A DNA stretch of 64,000 nt from Saururus chinensis (GCA_035235625.1 CP141145.1:24058563-24122562); one strand, 5' to 3'; counted from the first letter of the stretch, positions 22,376 through 34,445 are shown. Notes: generated by a model not told the origin, from the sequence alone. Translations and numbers: made by a program.

Positions 22376-23998
22376 TTAATTTTTTACAACTTTTCCGACA
22401 AGGACAACGTCGTAAACAGTGCTCTTGTCCATCTTTGCATCCCTCAAACACTTCTCAACGGGCTCCATACACTTCTTAAAGAGGTCCGTGTTCAGCTCCT
22501 CAAACCTAGTACGGGTAATGGTGGAGTAGAAGTCAACATCCTCATAGAGAGAGTCAATCTCAATCGTGGTCTGGGCAGTGGATGAGAGAGTCCTCTTCGC
22601 CCTCTCACAAGAGGTCCTCAAACGCCTAAGAGCCCTCGGGTTCCCACTAATGTCCTTCTTGTGCTTCCTCTTAAACTCCTGCACAAAGTGGTTCACCATC
22701 TTGTTGTCGAAGTCTTCACCCCCGAGGTGAGTGTCTCCGGCAGTCGCCTTGACCTCAAAGATACCCTCCTCAATGGTGAGGAGAGACACATCAAAGGTCC
22801 CGCCACCAAGGTCGAAAATGAGAACGTTCTTCTCACCAACACTGGTAACCTTCTTGTCAAGACCGTAGGCAATAGCAGCGGCTATGGGCTCATTGATAAT
22901 ACGCATCACGTTAAGGCCAACGATGACTCCAGCATCCTTGGTAGCCTGACGCTGAGGATCATTGAAGTATGCAGGAACCGTGACAACAACATTCTTAATG
23001 GAAGAGCCAAGGTAGGCTTCCGCAATCTTACGCATCTTCATCAGAACCATGGAAGATAACAACAATCATGGGTTTGTCAGCCGGACCAGGAATAACTTTG
23101 AACGGCCAGAGCTTGATGTCACTCTGTACTGAAGCATCGCTGTATCGCCTACCAATTAGACGTTTAGCATCTGCAATTAACCATCCAAATGGTTCGTGCC
23201 AGTCCCAAGGAAAACCGCAGCACTCAATACATTCATTTAGCCATGTACATAGACATTAAAAGTGGGACACGCTTCTAAAATCTGTACAAAAATATAAAAA
23301 AATAGACAAGTAGCTCACAGCGTCCTGCATAATACAGATATAAAACCATGATAGTACAAAAAAACTGAAACACACTTCTAAAATCTGAAAAAATAAACAT
23401 TGTAGGAAACCAACCCAAACAACAGGACATACAGATCAAAGAGGCAGCAAACCAGTTTCCGTCCTGTCGGATGTAGATATAAAACCATGCTAGGTCGACA
23501 ACCAATAATATGATAACATGGAGCAGGAGATTAGTGGAGACAAGCTAGACTTACAACAGTTGCTCAACATCAGACATAGAAGCAAAACAAATAATATAGA
23601 TGTAGATTTTAGCATCAATCGAGAAAAGATTATCTCTTTGAAGCTAACTGCCTCATTTGCAGTATTTCATTCACAAATTATGCTAGGACAAACAATCAAT
23701 AATATAAGAACACGGAGCAGATATCGGAAATGAAGGCTAGAATTACAGAAATTTATCAGTATCAAACAACAAATAATAAAGATGCAATTTTGGTGTTGAT
23801 CGGGTTCATGGCGACCTGATTCTTAGCATCATCTCTGATGAGACGCTCGTTGTTGGTAAAGCCAACATAGGAGGGAGTCATCCGGTTGCCCTGATCGTTG
23901 GCGATAATCTCCACTTGATCGTGCTGCCACACCCCCACGCACGAATAGGTCGTCTCAAGGTTGATCCCAATCGCCGAACCTTCACCCTTGCCGGCCAT
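22376..23998 (-). pseudogene. Truncated cytosolic HSP70 gene
   Basis: Exon 1 (23998-23792) begins [12 protein letters not shown] and exon 2 (from 23170, acceptor TTGCAG|ATG) begins DAKRLIGRR, matching the conserved HSP70 intron position in the Asp codon, so this is a genomic and not a processed copy. The ATPase motif [14 protein letters not shown] is intact. Damage: the first phosphate loop reads INLETTYS instead of IDLGTTYS, so the key Asp and Gly are lost; the VFD|donor end of exon 1 is missing; about 41 bp are deleted near 23056 (the YKGEEKQFAAEEI segment), breaking the frame; and the reading ends at [11 protein letters not shown], just before the third signature, so the whole substrate-binding half is absent. 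It is almost certainly non-functional. Confidence 0.9.
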
Positions 23999-24666
23999 AT
24001 TAGCTACCAATCAATCGACGGGAAACGTATAAGGGAGACAAAAATAAAAAAAGAAGGGTAATGTAGATATTAATGAAAAAAAATTTACGTAGCCGTCGTT
24101 ATCTGAAAATATAAAATTTATTATAAATATTATTTAATTAAAAACTTACAGCCTTAAGTTATATAAAACTAATATATAATTAAGAATGCTATGTAAAATT
24201 TTCTCAAAAAAATAACCTTCAACCCACCTATATTGGCTTGGACATGGCAGGGTGGTATTGATGGATAGTTGACATGCTCAACCTCTTGGCTAATGTGTCA
24301 TCGATAGAACTTAAGAAATGGAAAAATAAGTATAACTGAGGCATAAGTGTAATGCCTAGTTGGGGTTTCTTAGAGTAAAATTCTTGGGGATGTGGATTTG
24401 AGATTAGGGATTACTTAACAACAGTTGAGAACTCCTACAAATCAATTAAATAGCAAGGAAGAAGATAGTTTCATGAGCTCTCAACATGGGTATGGACATG
24501 TTTGCAGGTGTCGCTGGGTGACTGGGTCAGATAAGATTGGGATACTGACATTTTAACCAAATTTTTTTTCATTTGAACCAGTTGGTTTAGAAGAAAAAAA
24601 CTGAATAGCGGTTCACTAAAATTTTGAGAGGGTAGACGTGGTTATTTTTTACTGGGCACTCTCACC
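23999..24666. other. Intergenic; relic of a shared repeat at its end
   Basis: No gene. The last 45 bp (about 24625-24666, TTTTGAGAGGGTAGACGTGG onward) resemble 29236-29285, so this is an old copy of the same dispersed sequence. Confidence 0.5.
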
Positions 24667-25380
24667 CATGGAAGGCCGTATCGGTTGGTGGAGACCATAC
24701 AGGTATGGGAGGCGATACGCCCCCCACACTAAATATTGATATGCATCAGCCATATCAGCCATACAGTATCGATACAGCCGATACATATCGATATTGTATT
24801 TAAAAAATAATTTTTTAATTAAAATTTTTTTAAATTAAAAAAAATAAAAAAAAATAAATTTTTTTTCTTAAAAACAAAAACACAATCCAAACATAACTTC
24901 TTTGGAAGTTTAATTTTTTATTATATTAAAAAAAATATTTTTAAAGTTATATGAGATCAATACGAGTAGGTCCATGCAATTTACATCATTATTTTTTTTA
25001 CGTATAGTGCTCCACAAATATATATTTATTTAAGAATATAACTTAGACTCATATTAAACATACTATTTATTTTTAAAATAAACTAATTTTAGAGCATTTA
25101 ATATAGGAAAGAATGAACAATAATTTGTATGGGACGGAGAGCATAATAGTCTATAGTTCTAAATAAATTATTTTTAGAATACTCGTATTGGTTGATATGG
25201 TATTATATGGTCTTATTATGCCATAAAATAAGTATTATAATGGTATAATATTAGTTATAATATTTTTTTATATTTATAAAAGGGTTTATGCCCGTTTTGG
25301 TGCATACCAAGCGTATTATCGGCGCGTACCCGTATCCATGATCATCGATACTGTCATCCGTATCAATATTGCCTTCCATG
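24667..25380. mobile_element. Non-autonomous hAT element
   Basis: The ends CATGGAAGGC and GCCTTCCATG are inverted repeats, followed inside by GTATCGG-type motifs. A perfect 8-bp direct duplication, CTCTCACC, flanks it at 24659-24666 and 25381-25388, which is the hAT signature. The 714-bp AT-rich interior has no transposase. Related sequence occurs at 26935-27350 and, inverted, at 55418-55641. Confidence 0.85.
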
Positions 25381-25777
25381 CTCTCACCATAATGGGTGAA
25401 AGTACTTCATAGTAGATCCGAAGCACTCTTTCTTATCTAGCTCTGGCCGGCATGACCACCAGTGGCCAGAGCCCAAGGCTGTCGATGTGGAGGTACAAGC
25501 GAACGCGGCTAAAGCCCGGCTAACTGGTGTGAAGGTATTGACTAGTAGATAGAGCCCAATTGTGCACAATTGGCTTGTGCACATGACTAGATTTGGCTTC
25601 GCGAGGCTATGCACGGCTAGTTGCCGCCACAGCCAAATCTAGCCACTGTGGGGTTGTGCGCATGGTTAGATATGGTCTTGTTGTGCTTGTGCACCCTGCT
25701 AAAACTCTATCAATAGAGCTATCATGCACTATTGTCAAAACCTATCGCTGAAGGAGAAGAGGGTGGAGTTCATGTGT
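25381..25777. other. No gene recognised
   Basis: Moderately GC-rich sequence with words such as CATGACCACCAGTGGCCAGA. It partly resembles the GCC-rich part of 29430-29520, suggesting an old dispersed relic. Confidence 0.35.
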
Positions 25778-26010
25778 CCGATTCAGATCAGTTCAGTAGG
25801 CACTCCTACCACAACCGGTGGGAGTGTCCATTCAACGCTAGACGCATCAGCAAAATGTGTATAACGCCAAATGCGTCAACAAGATGCGTCTGACGCCAAA
25901 CCCGTCAGCAAAACGTATTTGATGCCAAACACATTTTGCTGATGCGTCTGGTGTTGAGTGGACACTCCCACCGTGCTGGGTGAGAGTACCTACCCAGTTG
26001 ATTTGAATCC
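25778..26010. mobile_element. Foldback-like MITE with an 8-bp target duplication
   Basis: The 233-bp element is flanked by TCATGTGT at 25770-25777 and 26011-26018. Its outer ends (GATTCAGATCAGTTCAGTAG versus the reversed right end GATTCAAATCAACTGGGTAG) and an inner pair (GGTGGGAGTGTCCA and ACGCATCAGCAAAATGTGT) are inverted repeats, so single strands would fold back. The 8-bp duplication suggests the hAT superfamily. Confidence 0.8.
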
Positions 26011-26934
26011 TCATGTGTTGGGGGGAAGTGGGGAAATAGGAGCAAAGTAAGTGATGGGGAAATATAAAAAATAAAATAATTTTTTTTTTCAATTTGTTGA
26101 AAAAATATTGGGGTCTAAATATAATTATTCTTTTCAGAATTAATACAGCAGTTGTCGTCTTTGTGCTCGCTATCAAAATCATTGTTCTTAAATGATAACT
26201 AATACAATGGCTTGACCTAACTGAATTTTCATACATAATTATTATTCTTTTAAGTGATAATAACTTAATTTGGTTACCTTTGGTTTCTTGGGTGCATAGA
26301 TAAATTGCCACGCTCACCTCCCAACAAAAACTGGAAGAGTGATACAATGTTAATATATAGCATCATTGTACGACAAAAATAGAATATGTAGCATTATTGC
26401 AAATTAGGTCCCAAGTAGGGCTGGTAATTGGTGCCCGAGCCCGTTTATTTAGAGTTTGAGCTTATTAAGCTCGACTACTCACAACCCATTTAAAGGCAAA
26501 CAGTCATGAACTGGTCACGGGCTCTTAACAGTCTACAACTACATTCAATTCAAAAAAAGTTATTTTTGGCCTCATAATAAGATATAACTTGAATATACTG
26601 TAAAATTTGATTATTTGGGTCAAATATTAATTAAAAATTATTATTTTATTACTTTTAAAATAAAAGATAAATATAAAATTTTAAATCATATTTAAATATG
26701 AAATCATCTCAATGGATTAGGCCTACTTAATGCATTTTCTAAAGGGGTTTCAATTTCCCTTGCCTAATGTAGTTATTGTTTCATATTTGTTTAATTGGCT
26801 CCTATGCATCAAATTGGTACAAGTTAATCAATACTGTAATTTCAATTGTTACAAGGTCAAAGGTGATTTAGATGCTATGTAATACTTAAAACGTACTAAA
26901 GACATGAAAGACTGTATCGATTGATACGTATCAA
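26011..26934. other. No gene recognised
   Basis: AT-rich. Around 26413-26530 there is a GGGCTGGTAATTGG...GCCCGAGCCCG stretch of the same style as other short element ends in this window. Confidence 0.4.
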
Positions 26935-27350
26935 TTAATTTTTTATTGTTACCAAAAGCTGATACGTATCGGCTATACCATATTGATATGACCAATACGT
27001 ATTGATATGGTATTAAAAAATAATTTTTTAAGAAAAAAATTAAATTTTTTTTTAAAACACAATTCAAACCCAACTTCTTTGAAAGTTTAAGTTTTTATTA
27101 TATTAAAAATAATATTTTTAAAGTTATATGACATTAATACAGGTAGGTCATATAATTTACATCATTATTTTTTTTACATATAGTGCTCTACAATTATGCA
27201 TTTATTTAAACATATAATTATGACCTGTATTGGTTGATACGACATTCTATGGTTTTATTATGCTTTAAAAAAAGTATTATAATAATATTTTATTAATTAT
27301 AATACTTTTCATATTTATAAAAGTGTTTATGCCCGTTTTGGCACATACCA
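26935..27350. repeat. Partial copy of the 24667-25380 hAT family
   Basis: Shares the blocks AACTTCTTTGAAAGTTTAAG, TTTTTAAAGTTATATGA and GTTTATGCCCGTTTTGG with the full element, in the same order and orientation. The outer ends are not recognisable. Confidence 0.75.
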
Positions 27351-27543
27351 AGCATAACTGCTTTTGAAAAAAAATATTTTGAAAGCTAAATTTTGAATTA
27401 GAAGAGTGAATTTGAAAGCTAAGTTGTCCCAAAAAAGAGTTACCTTTGATCTGGTTGACGGTTTATACCAAAACAGAGTTGACATATATTGAAATAATCT
27501 ACCTTTTATCTTATTCACCATAGCCATATAAGTGTGGATTCTT

Positions 27544-27858
27544 TTAAGCCATGTGATTACAGTGTCTTGATAACAATGAAAATATTTTGTACATAATATA
27601 ATTTATTGCTTTTGATCCGTTATAGCTCATTCTTTCTGTAGGCATAAGCATAATTTTAAAATTACATACAAACTTCCCATGACCAGCAAGGCTCTCTTCT
27701 ACTTCAATATCTATAGTCATCCACCAAAAATGACTCCATACCTTAGATGTTAATTTTTGTTTTCCTTTACAATTATTAGTATTAACTTGAACATTAACAC
27801 TCTTATCATCATCATATTCCCCAACGTCCATTAAGTAACTATCAATATTCTGTGACAT
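27544..27858 (-). mobile_element. Fragment of a hAT (BED-finger) transposase gene
   Basis: A 104-codon minus-strand frame. Residues about 33-47 read KQKLTSKVWSHFWWM, typical of the start of the BED zinc finger in plant hAT and RICESLEEPER-like proteins. The Cys-x2-Cys that should follow is degraded and nothing of the dimerisation domain follows, so this is a decayed N-terminal piece. It lies just past a non-autonomous hAT copy and could be a remnant of a source element. Confidence 0.5.
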
Positions 27859-28732
27859 TTCTATTAATTTTATAATATATAAAAAAATATAACAACAAGG
27901 AGTAAGAATCCTCTTTCTCCAAGCTTATTGGCTTCAATGAAGTTGTCTGTTGCGACACCTTAGCTGCAATTGCATCTTAGAGTTTAAAGTGTATTTATCA
28001 TTGAGGCAGCCATTGGTATTTGCTACTGGGACTGCCTTATCTTGTCCCTTTGGTCCTGGTTGGTAGAAATCAGCAAGGGAAGAAATTTAGTGTAGAAAGG
28101 ACACAAATGAAATAAAAAATTGCAACACAGAAAAAGGACAGAATATGGATTAGTTAAAAAGATCGAGCAGTACTACTATGAGAACACTACTTATAAAAAC
28201 CTAAATATCAATAAGCACATTGTTACAAGCCTAAACTGTGAATCATCCTCCTCACAAAAAATTCACTCCACCTGGAACAAATTCTCTATCAGTCCTAGCA
28301 AAATATATATAACGAACAGTATAACACCACAGCAGTCTACTGTGATGTAAACAGTCTGTCCAATGAGCGGAGTCATGGTAAAAAAAACAAAACAAGTCAA
28401 ATACAGCTCAATTAGGCAATCAAGGATTTAGAACACAAGCCAGATAAACAAGTCACTCACACTACTGAAAAATCCAATTTAATCCAATATCAATCAAAAT
28501 TGTAAGCATATCAAAAGCATAATATCTACATTGTAAACAATAAAAGATCTTTGAAAGATTCAAAGGAGAAACACTTCCGGCATGTGCATGATTATGATAA
28601 TGGGCCAAAGGGATAATAAATCGCATATTAAAAAAATGTGAAAGGAGGAATCGAGAGAGAGAGAGCAAAAGCGCATTAATAGCAGCAGCCGCAACAGTAA
28701 ACAAAAAGGGGCCGAAAAGTGGAAGACGACTA

Positions 28733-29020
28733 TTAATAAGGGGAAGGCGATGAGAAGAATACCTGGAGGATGAACCCAAACAAGGGGATGACGAAACACA
28801 TAATAGCCTGCCGGGATGACCACCGTCCCCGTCTTTCTACTCGTCCACTCGTATGTCGCAAGCCAGTGATCGAAAAGCCGATGAGGAGAGGCCAGATAAG
28901 CTGGGTGATTTGGGAGCGGAGCACCACTGCACCAAACAACGATGGAAACCGGAGAAGAACTTGGGGGCAAGTGGATTCGGGGTCGGGACTTGGGAGAGCA
29001 AAAGCGAGAATGAAAATCAA
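28733..29020 (-). other. Possible first exon of an unrecognised small membrane protein
   Basis: A minus-strand frame includes QVLLRFPSLFGAVVLRSQIT and then LIWPLLIGFSITG, which could be a membrane segment. It ends at a CCTCCAG|GTATTC donor near 28762. There is a faint likeness to the small 6-kDa subunit of plant mitochondrial ATP synthase, not strong enough to assign. The dispersed repeat at 28973-29138 sits directly upstream. No second exon was found. Confidence 0.2.
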
Positions 29021-29138
29021 AAGCGGGACTTATCGGGCTCTTGCAGTAGAGCCCGAGCCCGATTCACTTTGCCGTAGCCCGATAGGGCTCGGGCCGGGCC
29101 GATCAAACGAACTCAGGGCCCGTTTGCCAACCCTAGTC
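28973..29138. repeat. Dispersed GGGCTCGGGCC-rich repeat, copy 2
   Basis: Aligns by eye with 2256-2428 in the same orientation, including GGATTCGGGGTCGGGACTT and GGGCTCGGGCCGGGC. Confidence 0.65.
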
Positions 29139-29263
29139 CCCTGTACTTAGAGCAGTAATATTCAATTTTGTAATTATAAAAATTCTTCAAAAGATAGTGT
29201 AGTTATTACCACAAGAGTGACATCGATTCAATGATTTTGAGAGAGTAGACGTGGCTATTTTTT

Positions 29264-29806
29264 ACTTTAACACTCTCACCTGAACTCATTAGAGTGCTTC
29301 AAAGCATATCCATAGCCAAGAAAGAAAAGACGAAGATCGAGAAAAAATGATATTTTATTAAAAAATACTCAACAAAAATAGTGAAGTCTGAATAGCCACA
29401 TTCTTCCGAAAACGGCGATGGCTAGTAGGAGCCAGCAGTCTTTGGCCGTGGCTGGTGTGAACTTGTGTCCACGGCCAAGATCCTGACCACAGCCACACTG
29501 GCCATGGCCACACTAGAATTGTGTAGATGCGTGGCTACAAAATTTGCAGGAGAAAGCCCCCACCATCAGCACGATCAGCCGATGCCACCCTCACGTTACG
29601 TATGTAGAAGCACCGTGGAAATGAAGCCCATCACCTTGTCATACTCGTCCACCGGCCCTAGCTAGTCGGGGATCGTCCTCCACTTTCACATCGCCTTCCC
29701 TTGGCCGGTTCCACCACCACTGATGATCTCGCATGGGCGCTTCATTGAACACATAAATGAGGTTTGTTGTGCCGACGCTCCTAAGGCAGACGTACATCTC
29801 CTAGGA
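29264..29806. repeat. Left copy of a direct duplication flanking a copia fossil
   Basis: Nearly identical to 31709-32247, from TTTAACACTCTCACCTGAAC to GCAGACGTACATCTCC. On the minus strand it contains the end of the F-box/kelch-like fragment described at 32084-32743. Confidence 0.9.
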
Positions 29807-31703
29807 AGCTTAGTATATCTCAAGAATCATACATAGAAAGCGTTCTCAAACGCTTCAATGTCATTGGTTGGAAAATCATTGAATCCCCTATATATAAGGG
29901 TATTGTGTTGTCTAAGGGTATGGCTCCTCGGTCAGAGGAAAATCGACTCCGAATGGAGTCAGTGCCATATGCACAAGCTATTGGCAGCTTGATGTATGCC
30001 ATGACCTGTACTCGACCTGATTTGAGTTTTGTGGTAAGCTTGTTAAGTCATTACCAAGCAGACCCTGGTCTTCAACACTGGCAAGTAGTGAAGAGGGTAT
30101 TTCGGTACCTTTTAGGGTCTAAGAGTTTAAAACTCACATATCAGGCAGAAAGTCTGTCATTGGCTGGATATAGTGATTCAGACTATGCGGGGGATCCAGA
30201 TGACAGGAAATCCACTGCTGGATATGTCTTCATGTTTGGAGGTGGTGCTATATCGTGGGCAAGCAAGAAACAAAAGAGTGTTTCTAAGTCTACGATGGAA
30301 GCTGAGTTTTATGCATGCAGTATTGCAGCTTCCCAGGCAGTTTGGATTAAGGAGTTTCTAACAAAGTTGGGGCTAGAAAACTGGACTAATGCTCTTGTCC
30401 AGATGTATTGCGATAATCTAGCTACAGTGTCGACACTTAAGAATGGGGAGATCAGTGCCAGGGGTAAGCACATTGAGGTGCATTACTATTACATCTTCGA
30501 CATGCTACAGAGAAGAAAAGTGACTATGAGTCATCTTCCTACTTCTGAGATGTTGGCAGATTCGTTCACTAAGGCCTTAACAACGGATCTATTTTCAAAG
30601 CACGCTCATAGCATTGGTTTTCGACAGGACTAGCGCTGGTCGCTGTTGGACCATATGAGCCCTTCACCCATAGTGGGGGATGTTGGACCATAGTATGGGC
30701 TCGGGCCCGGTTTGGTCCAATGGTGTCGCGGTCTGGGTGAGCCAGTACGGGTCACGGGGTCCAAGGGTGGTGGGGGCGGTCGCGCCGACCCCACTGGTAC
30801 CTTCGTTACACATAATTTGAGTGGGACCCACATATGTCACACACGCACACTAGACATACATCTAGGTGTGCATTTACACATTGTGGGGCCTAGACGCGTG
30901 AATTATGTGTTGAGGGTGGGACCCGCGTAATTAGCGAGAGGTCGACCCTGTCGCGGGCTTGGCCATGTGCAGTGGGTTCAGGCCTCCGCGGGCTCTGTGT
31001 GTCAGAGCCCGCTCCCGTTGTGATCAAGCCTCTATAAGAAACCCGTTGGAATTTATGTACTCAGCCCATGTAATCTCAGCCCATTTGATTCAAGCCCGCC
31101 TTTTATGGAAGGTAAGGAGAGAGGGAATATTGGAGAGAATAGAGAGAATATTCTCTCACTCTTGAATGGGGCGTCCCCCTCTTTTGTGGATCTGATTTGG
31201 TGAATCAAATCTCACTTCTCCTTCTTCTTCCTTTCCCCTCCTATCTCTCTACATTGCTCTCTCTTCCAAAACCAGTCCGCCCCTCTTTTTTTTGTGAATG
31301 AGTGCGGCCTGCGTGGGGTTTGATCAAGGTGATTCTCTCCTCCTTTGCTGAGACGTGGAGGTTGAAAAAGGGCTGATGAAAAGGGGCTATAGTGCTGAGA
31401 ATTCCTTCATTCAAAGCAAGGGTTTGAGAGGAATCGTCACAAAAAGGTATTGTCTTAATCACTTTCTTATTGATCTTGCTATTGGTGCGAGAAGGCTGAT
31501 TTGGGGGGCATGCTAGGGTTGGATCAAGCCCAAGGTTAATACGTATTAATTCCATGTTAATTATATTTTCATTTGATTAAATAATATATGCATGGTTATT
31601 GCTAATTGTAATTAGAATTGCATGTATGTGTAGGTCTTGTTTAAAGATTCGATTTTTATGTGCGCCAACCTCTCTCACCACTGCTTCCGCTGCTAACCGG
31701 CCA
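29807..31703 (+). mobile_element. Ty1/copia fossil: reverse transcriptase end, RNase H and 3' LTR
   Basis: The plus strand shows the copia RT tail (AIGSLMYAMTCTRPDLSFVV), RNase H (AGYSDSDYAGDPDDRKSTAG, then SKSTMEAEFYA and ADSFTKAL), a purine tract AGTGGGGGA, and an LTR from TGTTGGACCATAG (30681) to about 31703 with a CTCTATAAG box near 31025. The 5' LTR, gag, protease and integrase are absent, so it is a broken remnant. The surviving coding part is well preserved, so its age is probably modest. Confidence 0.85.
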
Positions 31704-31708
31704 CTCTA

Positions 31709-32247
31709 TATTTAACACTCTCACCTGAACTCGTTAGAGTGCTTCAAAGCATATCCGTAGCCAAGAAAGAAAAGATGAAGATCGAGAAAAAATGATATTT
31801 TAATAAAAAATACTCAACAAAAACAGTGAAGTCTGAATAGCCACATTCTTCGGAAAACGGCGATGGCTAGTAGGAGCCAGCAGTCTTTGGCCCTGGCCGG
31901 TGCGAACTTGTGTCCACGGCTAAGATCCTGACCACAGCCACACTGGCCATGGCCGCACTGGAATTGTGTAGATGCGTGGCTACAAAATTTGCAGGAGAAA
32001 GCCCCCACCATCAGCACGACCAGCCAATGCCACCCTCACGTTACGTATGTAGAAGCATCGTGGAAATGAAGCCCATCACCTTGTCATACTCGTCCACCGG
32101 CCCTAGCTAGTCGGGGATCGTCCTCCACTTTCACATCGCCTTCCCTTGGCCGGTTCCACCACCACTGATGATCTCGCATGGGCGCTTCATTGAACACATA
32201 AATGAGGTTTGTCGTGCCGACGCTCCTAAGGCAGACGTACATCTCCG
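31709..32247. repeat. Right copy of the direct duplication flanking the copia fossil
   Basis: Matches 29264-29806 base for base over most of its length. After ACATCTCC this copy continues into the rest of the host gene fragment, while the left copy breaks into copia sequence. Confidence 0.9.
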
Positions 32248-32743
32248 ACAACATCTTGCCGTCGTCGTCATCCTTGTCACCGTCGAAGTGGCAATAGAGC
32301 AAAGCCTGCAACAGGATTGCCATCTCGGCGAACTCCATGCTCCCCTTCTCCACCCTCCACATATTGAAAGAAGGCCCACTTAGCTCGTCGCAGAGCAGCC
32401 CAGCCAGCACAAGGCGGTCTTTGCAGGAGAGCTGGAAAGATAAGTGTGGACTTCGCTCCAATCGCCGACACATAGGTCGAAGGAGGAGATGAAGCCCAAG
32501 AAGATCGATGCCGAAGACGGAAAGCTTGGCGTTGATGAGGGCGGATGTGAGGCACCAGGAGGAGCTCGCTTGTAGACACTTCTTTGGTAGAGGTGGACAA
32601 AGCATACCAGCATCAGCCTCCTCGTCGTACACCTCCCACTGGGCTTGTAATAGATGTAATCTCCAGTGGACAAAAGGCAGACCCCTCCTTTCGCAATGAA
32701 ATTGAATGGCCAGTGGCTTCCGGCCATGGCCAGCACTTGACAT
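32084..32743 (-). pseudogene. F-box/kelch-like host gene fragment
   Basis: The minus strand includes DRLVLAGLL, PSFNMWRVEKGSMEFAEMAI and then NLIYVFNEA, which I associate with the kelch part of plant F-box proteins (substrate adaptors of SCF ubiquitin ligases). The F-box itself is not seen, and further upstream (about 32500-32740) the protein-like reading shifts between frames. It is a fragment, not a working gene. A shorter copy lies left of the copia fossil at 29264-29806. The family call is tentative. Confidence 0.4.
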
Positions 32744-34051
32744 GGCCGGCGGTCACGACCAGCTCTAGCCATGTCATCTAGCAGCTCTGGACGTGTGTGC
32801 ACCGCGGCTCTAGCCATGTCCGTCTCAGCATAAAATGATAAAATTTTACTGTTAGTTTGAAAAAATATTATGTATGGATAGGGTGCCAACGTGGCCGTGC
32901 TTCTCATCAATTAAAAAATACTTTTTTATATTTTTTTTGGTTAACTCCTTAAAAATAACCGCCTTAATTGAAAATATAGTGATATATTACAACCTGATTT
33001 GTGTTAGGCATACTACGTTGGTACCCTATCAGTACCTAATATTTTTATGTCTATTATAATTTTATAATAGTACTGACCATAAGGGATCATGGTTAACAGC
33101 TTTGGCCATGGCCGCTCTGACAATGTCGACAAGCATAAACCTCATTGGGTCATTGGCCTCGAACTTGCGAGTAAGGGTGCGTTGCTAGCAATAATTTTGT
33201 CTAGATAACATAGAGCGAGGGTCATAGGTTGCTGCTGGAGGACGATCTCATACAACGTAGTGCATGTCATGATTGCCGATGGTGGGTGTAATGCCATGGA
33301 ATTTTTAAATTTAAAAAAAAATGATCTTTTAGGCCCATAAGCGAGTTTTAGGCATAATAATAATTTTTTTAATTTTAACTATTTTGAGTTCGATTTGTTT
33401 GAAAGAGCCTTAAAGTTATTTGTAGAGTTATGAGAGATAAACATATTGAGCTTAAAAACGCATAAATGAGAATTGAGATCATAGGCTATGACCATGAGAA
33501 GCATAACATAGGTAAGGCCAACTTTAAATTCTCTAGATAAAATACTTTTTGTGGTCTTGTTTCGCATAGCTCATTGATACGAGTGCAACAATAATAAGAA
33601 CACATGAGTCTGAGTTCGAGGTAAGGAGTTATATTCGTTTGAATTTTTAAATTTTATTTTAGAATAAAGATGGAATTTTAAAATAAAATAAAAATTATGT
33701 TAGCACTATTGATGTCATTGGTGTTAGTGGCGCTCATGCAGCGTTGCTACTACAGGTCATGAGCTGGCCTAGATAGTAGGCCATGCCGCCATTGCCTGCG
33801 TACAACAGCACTGACACACTAGTTGTACGTTTGTTAGTGCAGATCCAAAACGACTTTGTAGTCGTTTGATGTATTCCGCATGGCGCATATCCAACAATGC
33901 CAAAGGGGGGGATGATTTTCCTTCACACCACTTCCCCTCTCATCTCTTAATTTCCACATGTTTGGAAAATTTCTACCTCCCATTTTTAAGCAATTTTTTG
34001 CCGAATTCCGGTTTTTTTTTCTAAAACCAATCCAGCCTAATTCGAGAGCAA
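32744..34051. other. No gene recognised
   Basis: AT-rich stretches alternate with short GC-richer words, for example around 33720-33860. Open frames here are short and featureless. Confidence 0.45.
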
Positions 34052-34233
34052 CTCTACCTAATGACCATAAACAATAAAAGGCATATACCTAATGACCTAC
34101 AGGTTCTGACTAAAGTTTTGGTGAATGCCTAACTTCTAAAAGCTCTACCTAATGACCATAAACAATAAAAGGCATATACCTAATGACCTACAGGTTCTGA
34201 CTAAAGTTTTGGTGAATGCCTAACTTCTAAAAG
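34052..34233. repeat. Perfect 91-bp tandem duplication
   Basis: Two adjacent copies, offset 91 bp, starting CTCTACCTAATGACCATAAA and ending AACTTCTAAAAG, with no mismatch seen. It is therefore very recent (or an assembly duplicate). Confidence 0.9.
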
Positions 34234-34290
34234 GTTAAACTGATGTTGTGAAAATTTCTCAACTACTACTGACTTAATAGTAGGTTAAAT

Positions 34291-34445
34291 ACTCTAGTTG
34301 ACAATTGCGTTCTTTGTCAAATGAGGCATGAAACTGTAGATCATATGTTACTTCAATGCCCCTTTGCTAGAGCAGTGTGGTTTCATTCCTTTGGTGGCTG
34401 CCTACATGAGTTTGGGAATTATGTTAATCAGTATATCATTAATGC
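34291..34445 (+). mobile_element. LINE fragment (zf-RVT end of ORF2)
   Basis: The plus strand reads CVLCQMRHETVDHMLLQCPF and continues ARAVWFHSFGG: the CxxC...HxxxxC pattern of the zinc-binding domain found after reverse transcriptase in plant L1-type LINEs. Only about 150 bp survive; no RT core or poly(A) tail is seen. Confidence 0.75.

Noticed and set aside
22661-23059. Plus-strand frame over HSP70 exon 2
   Set aside because: It is the antisense shadow of the broken HSP70 gene.
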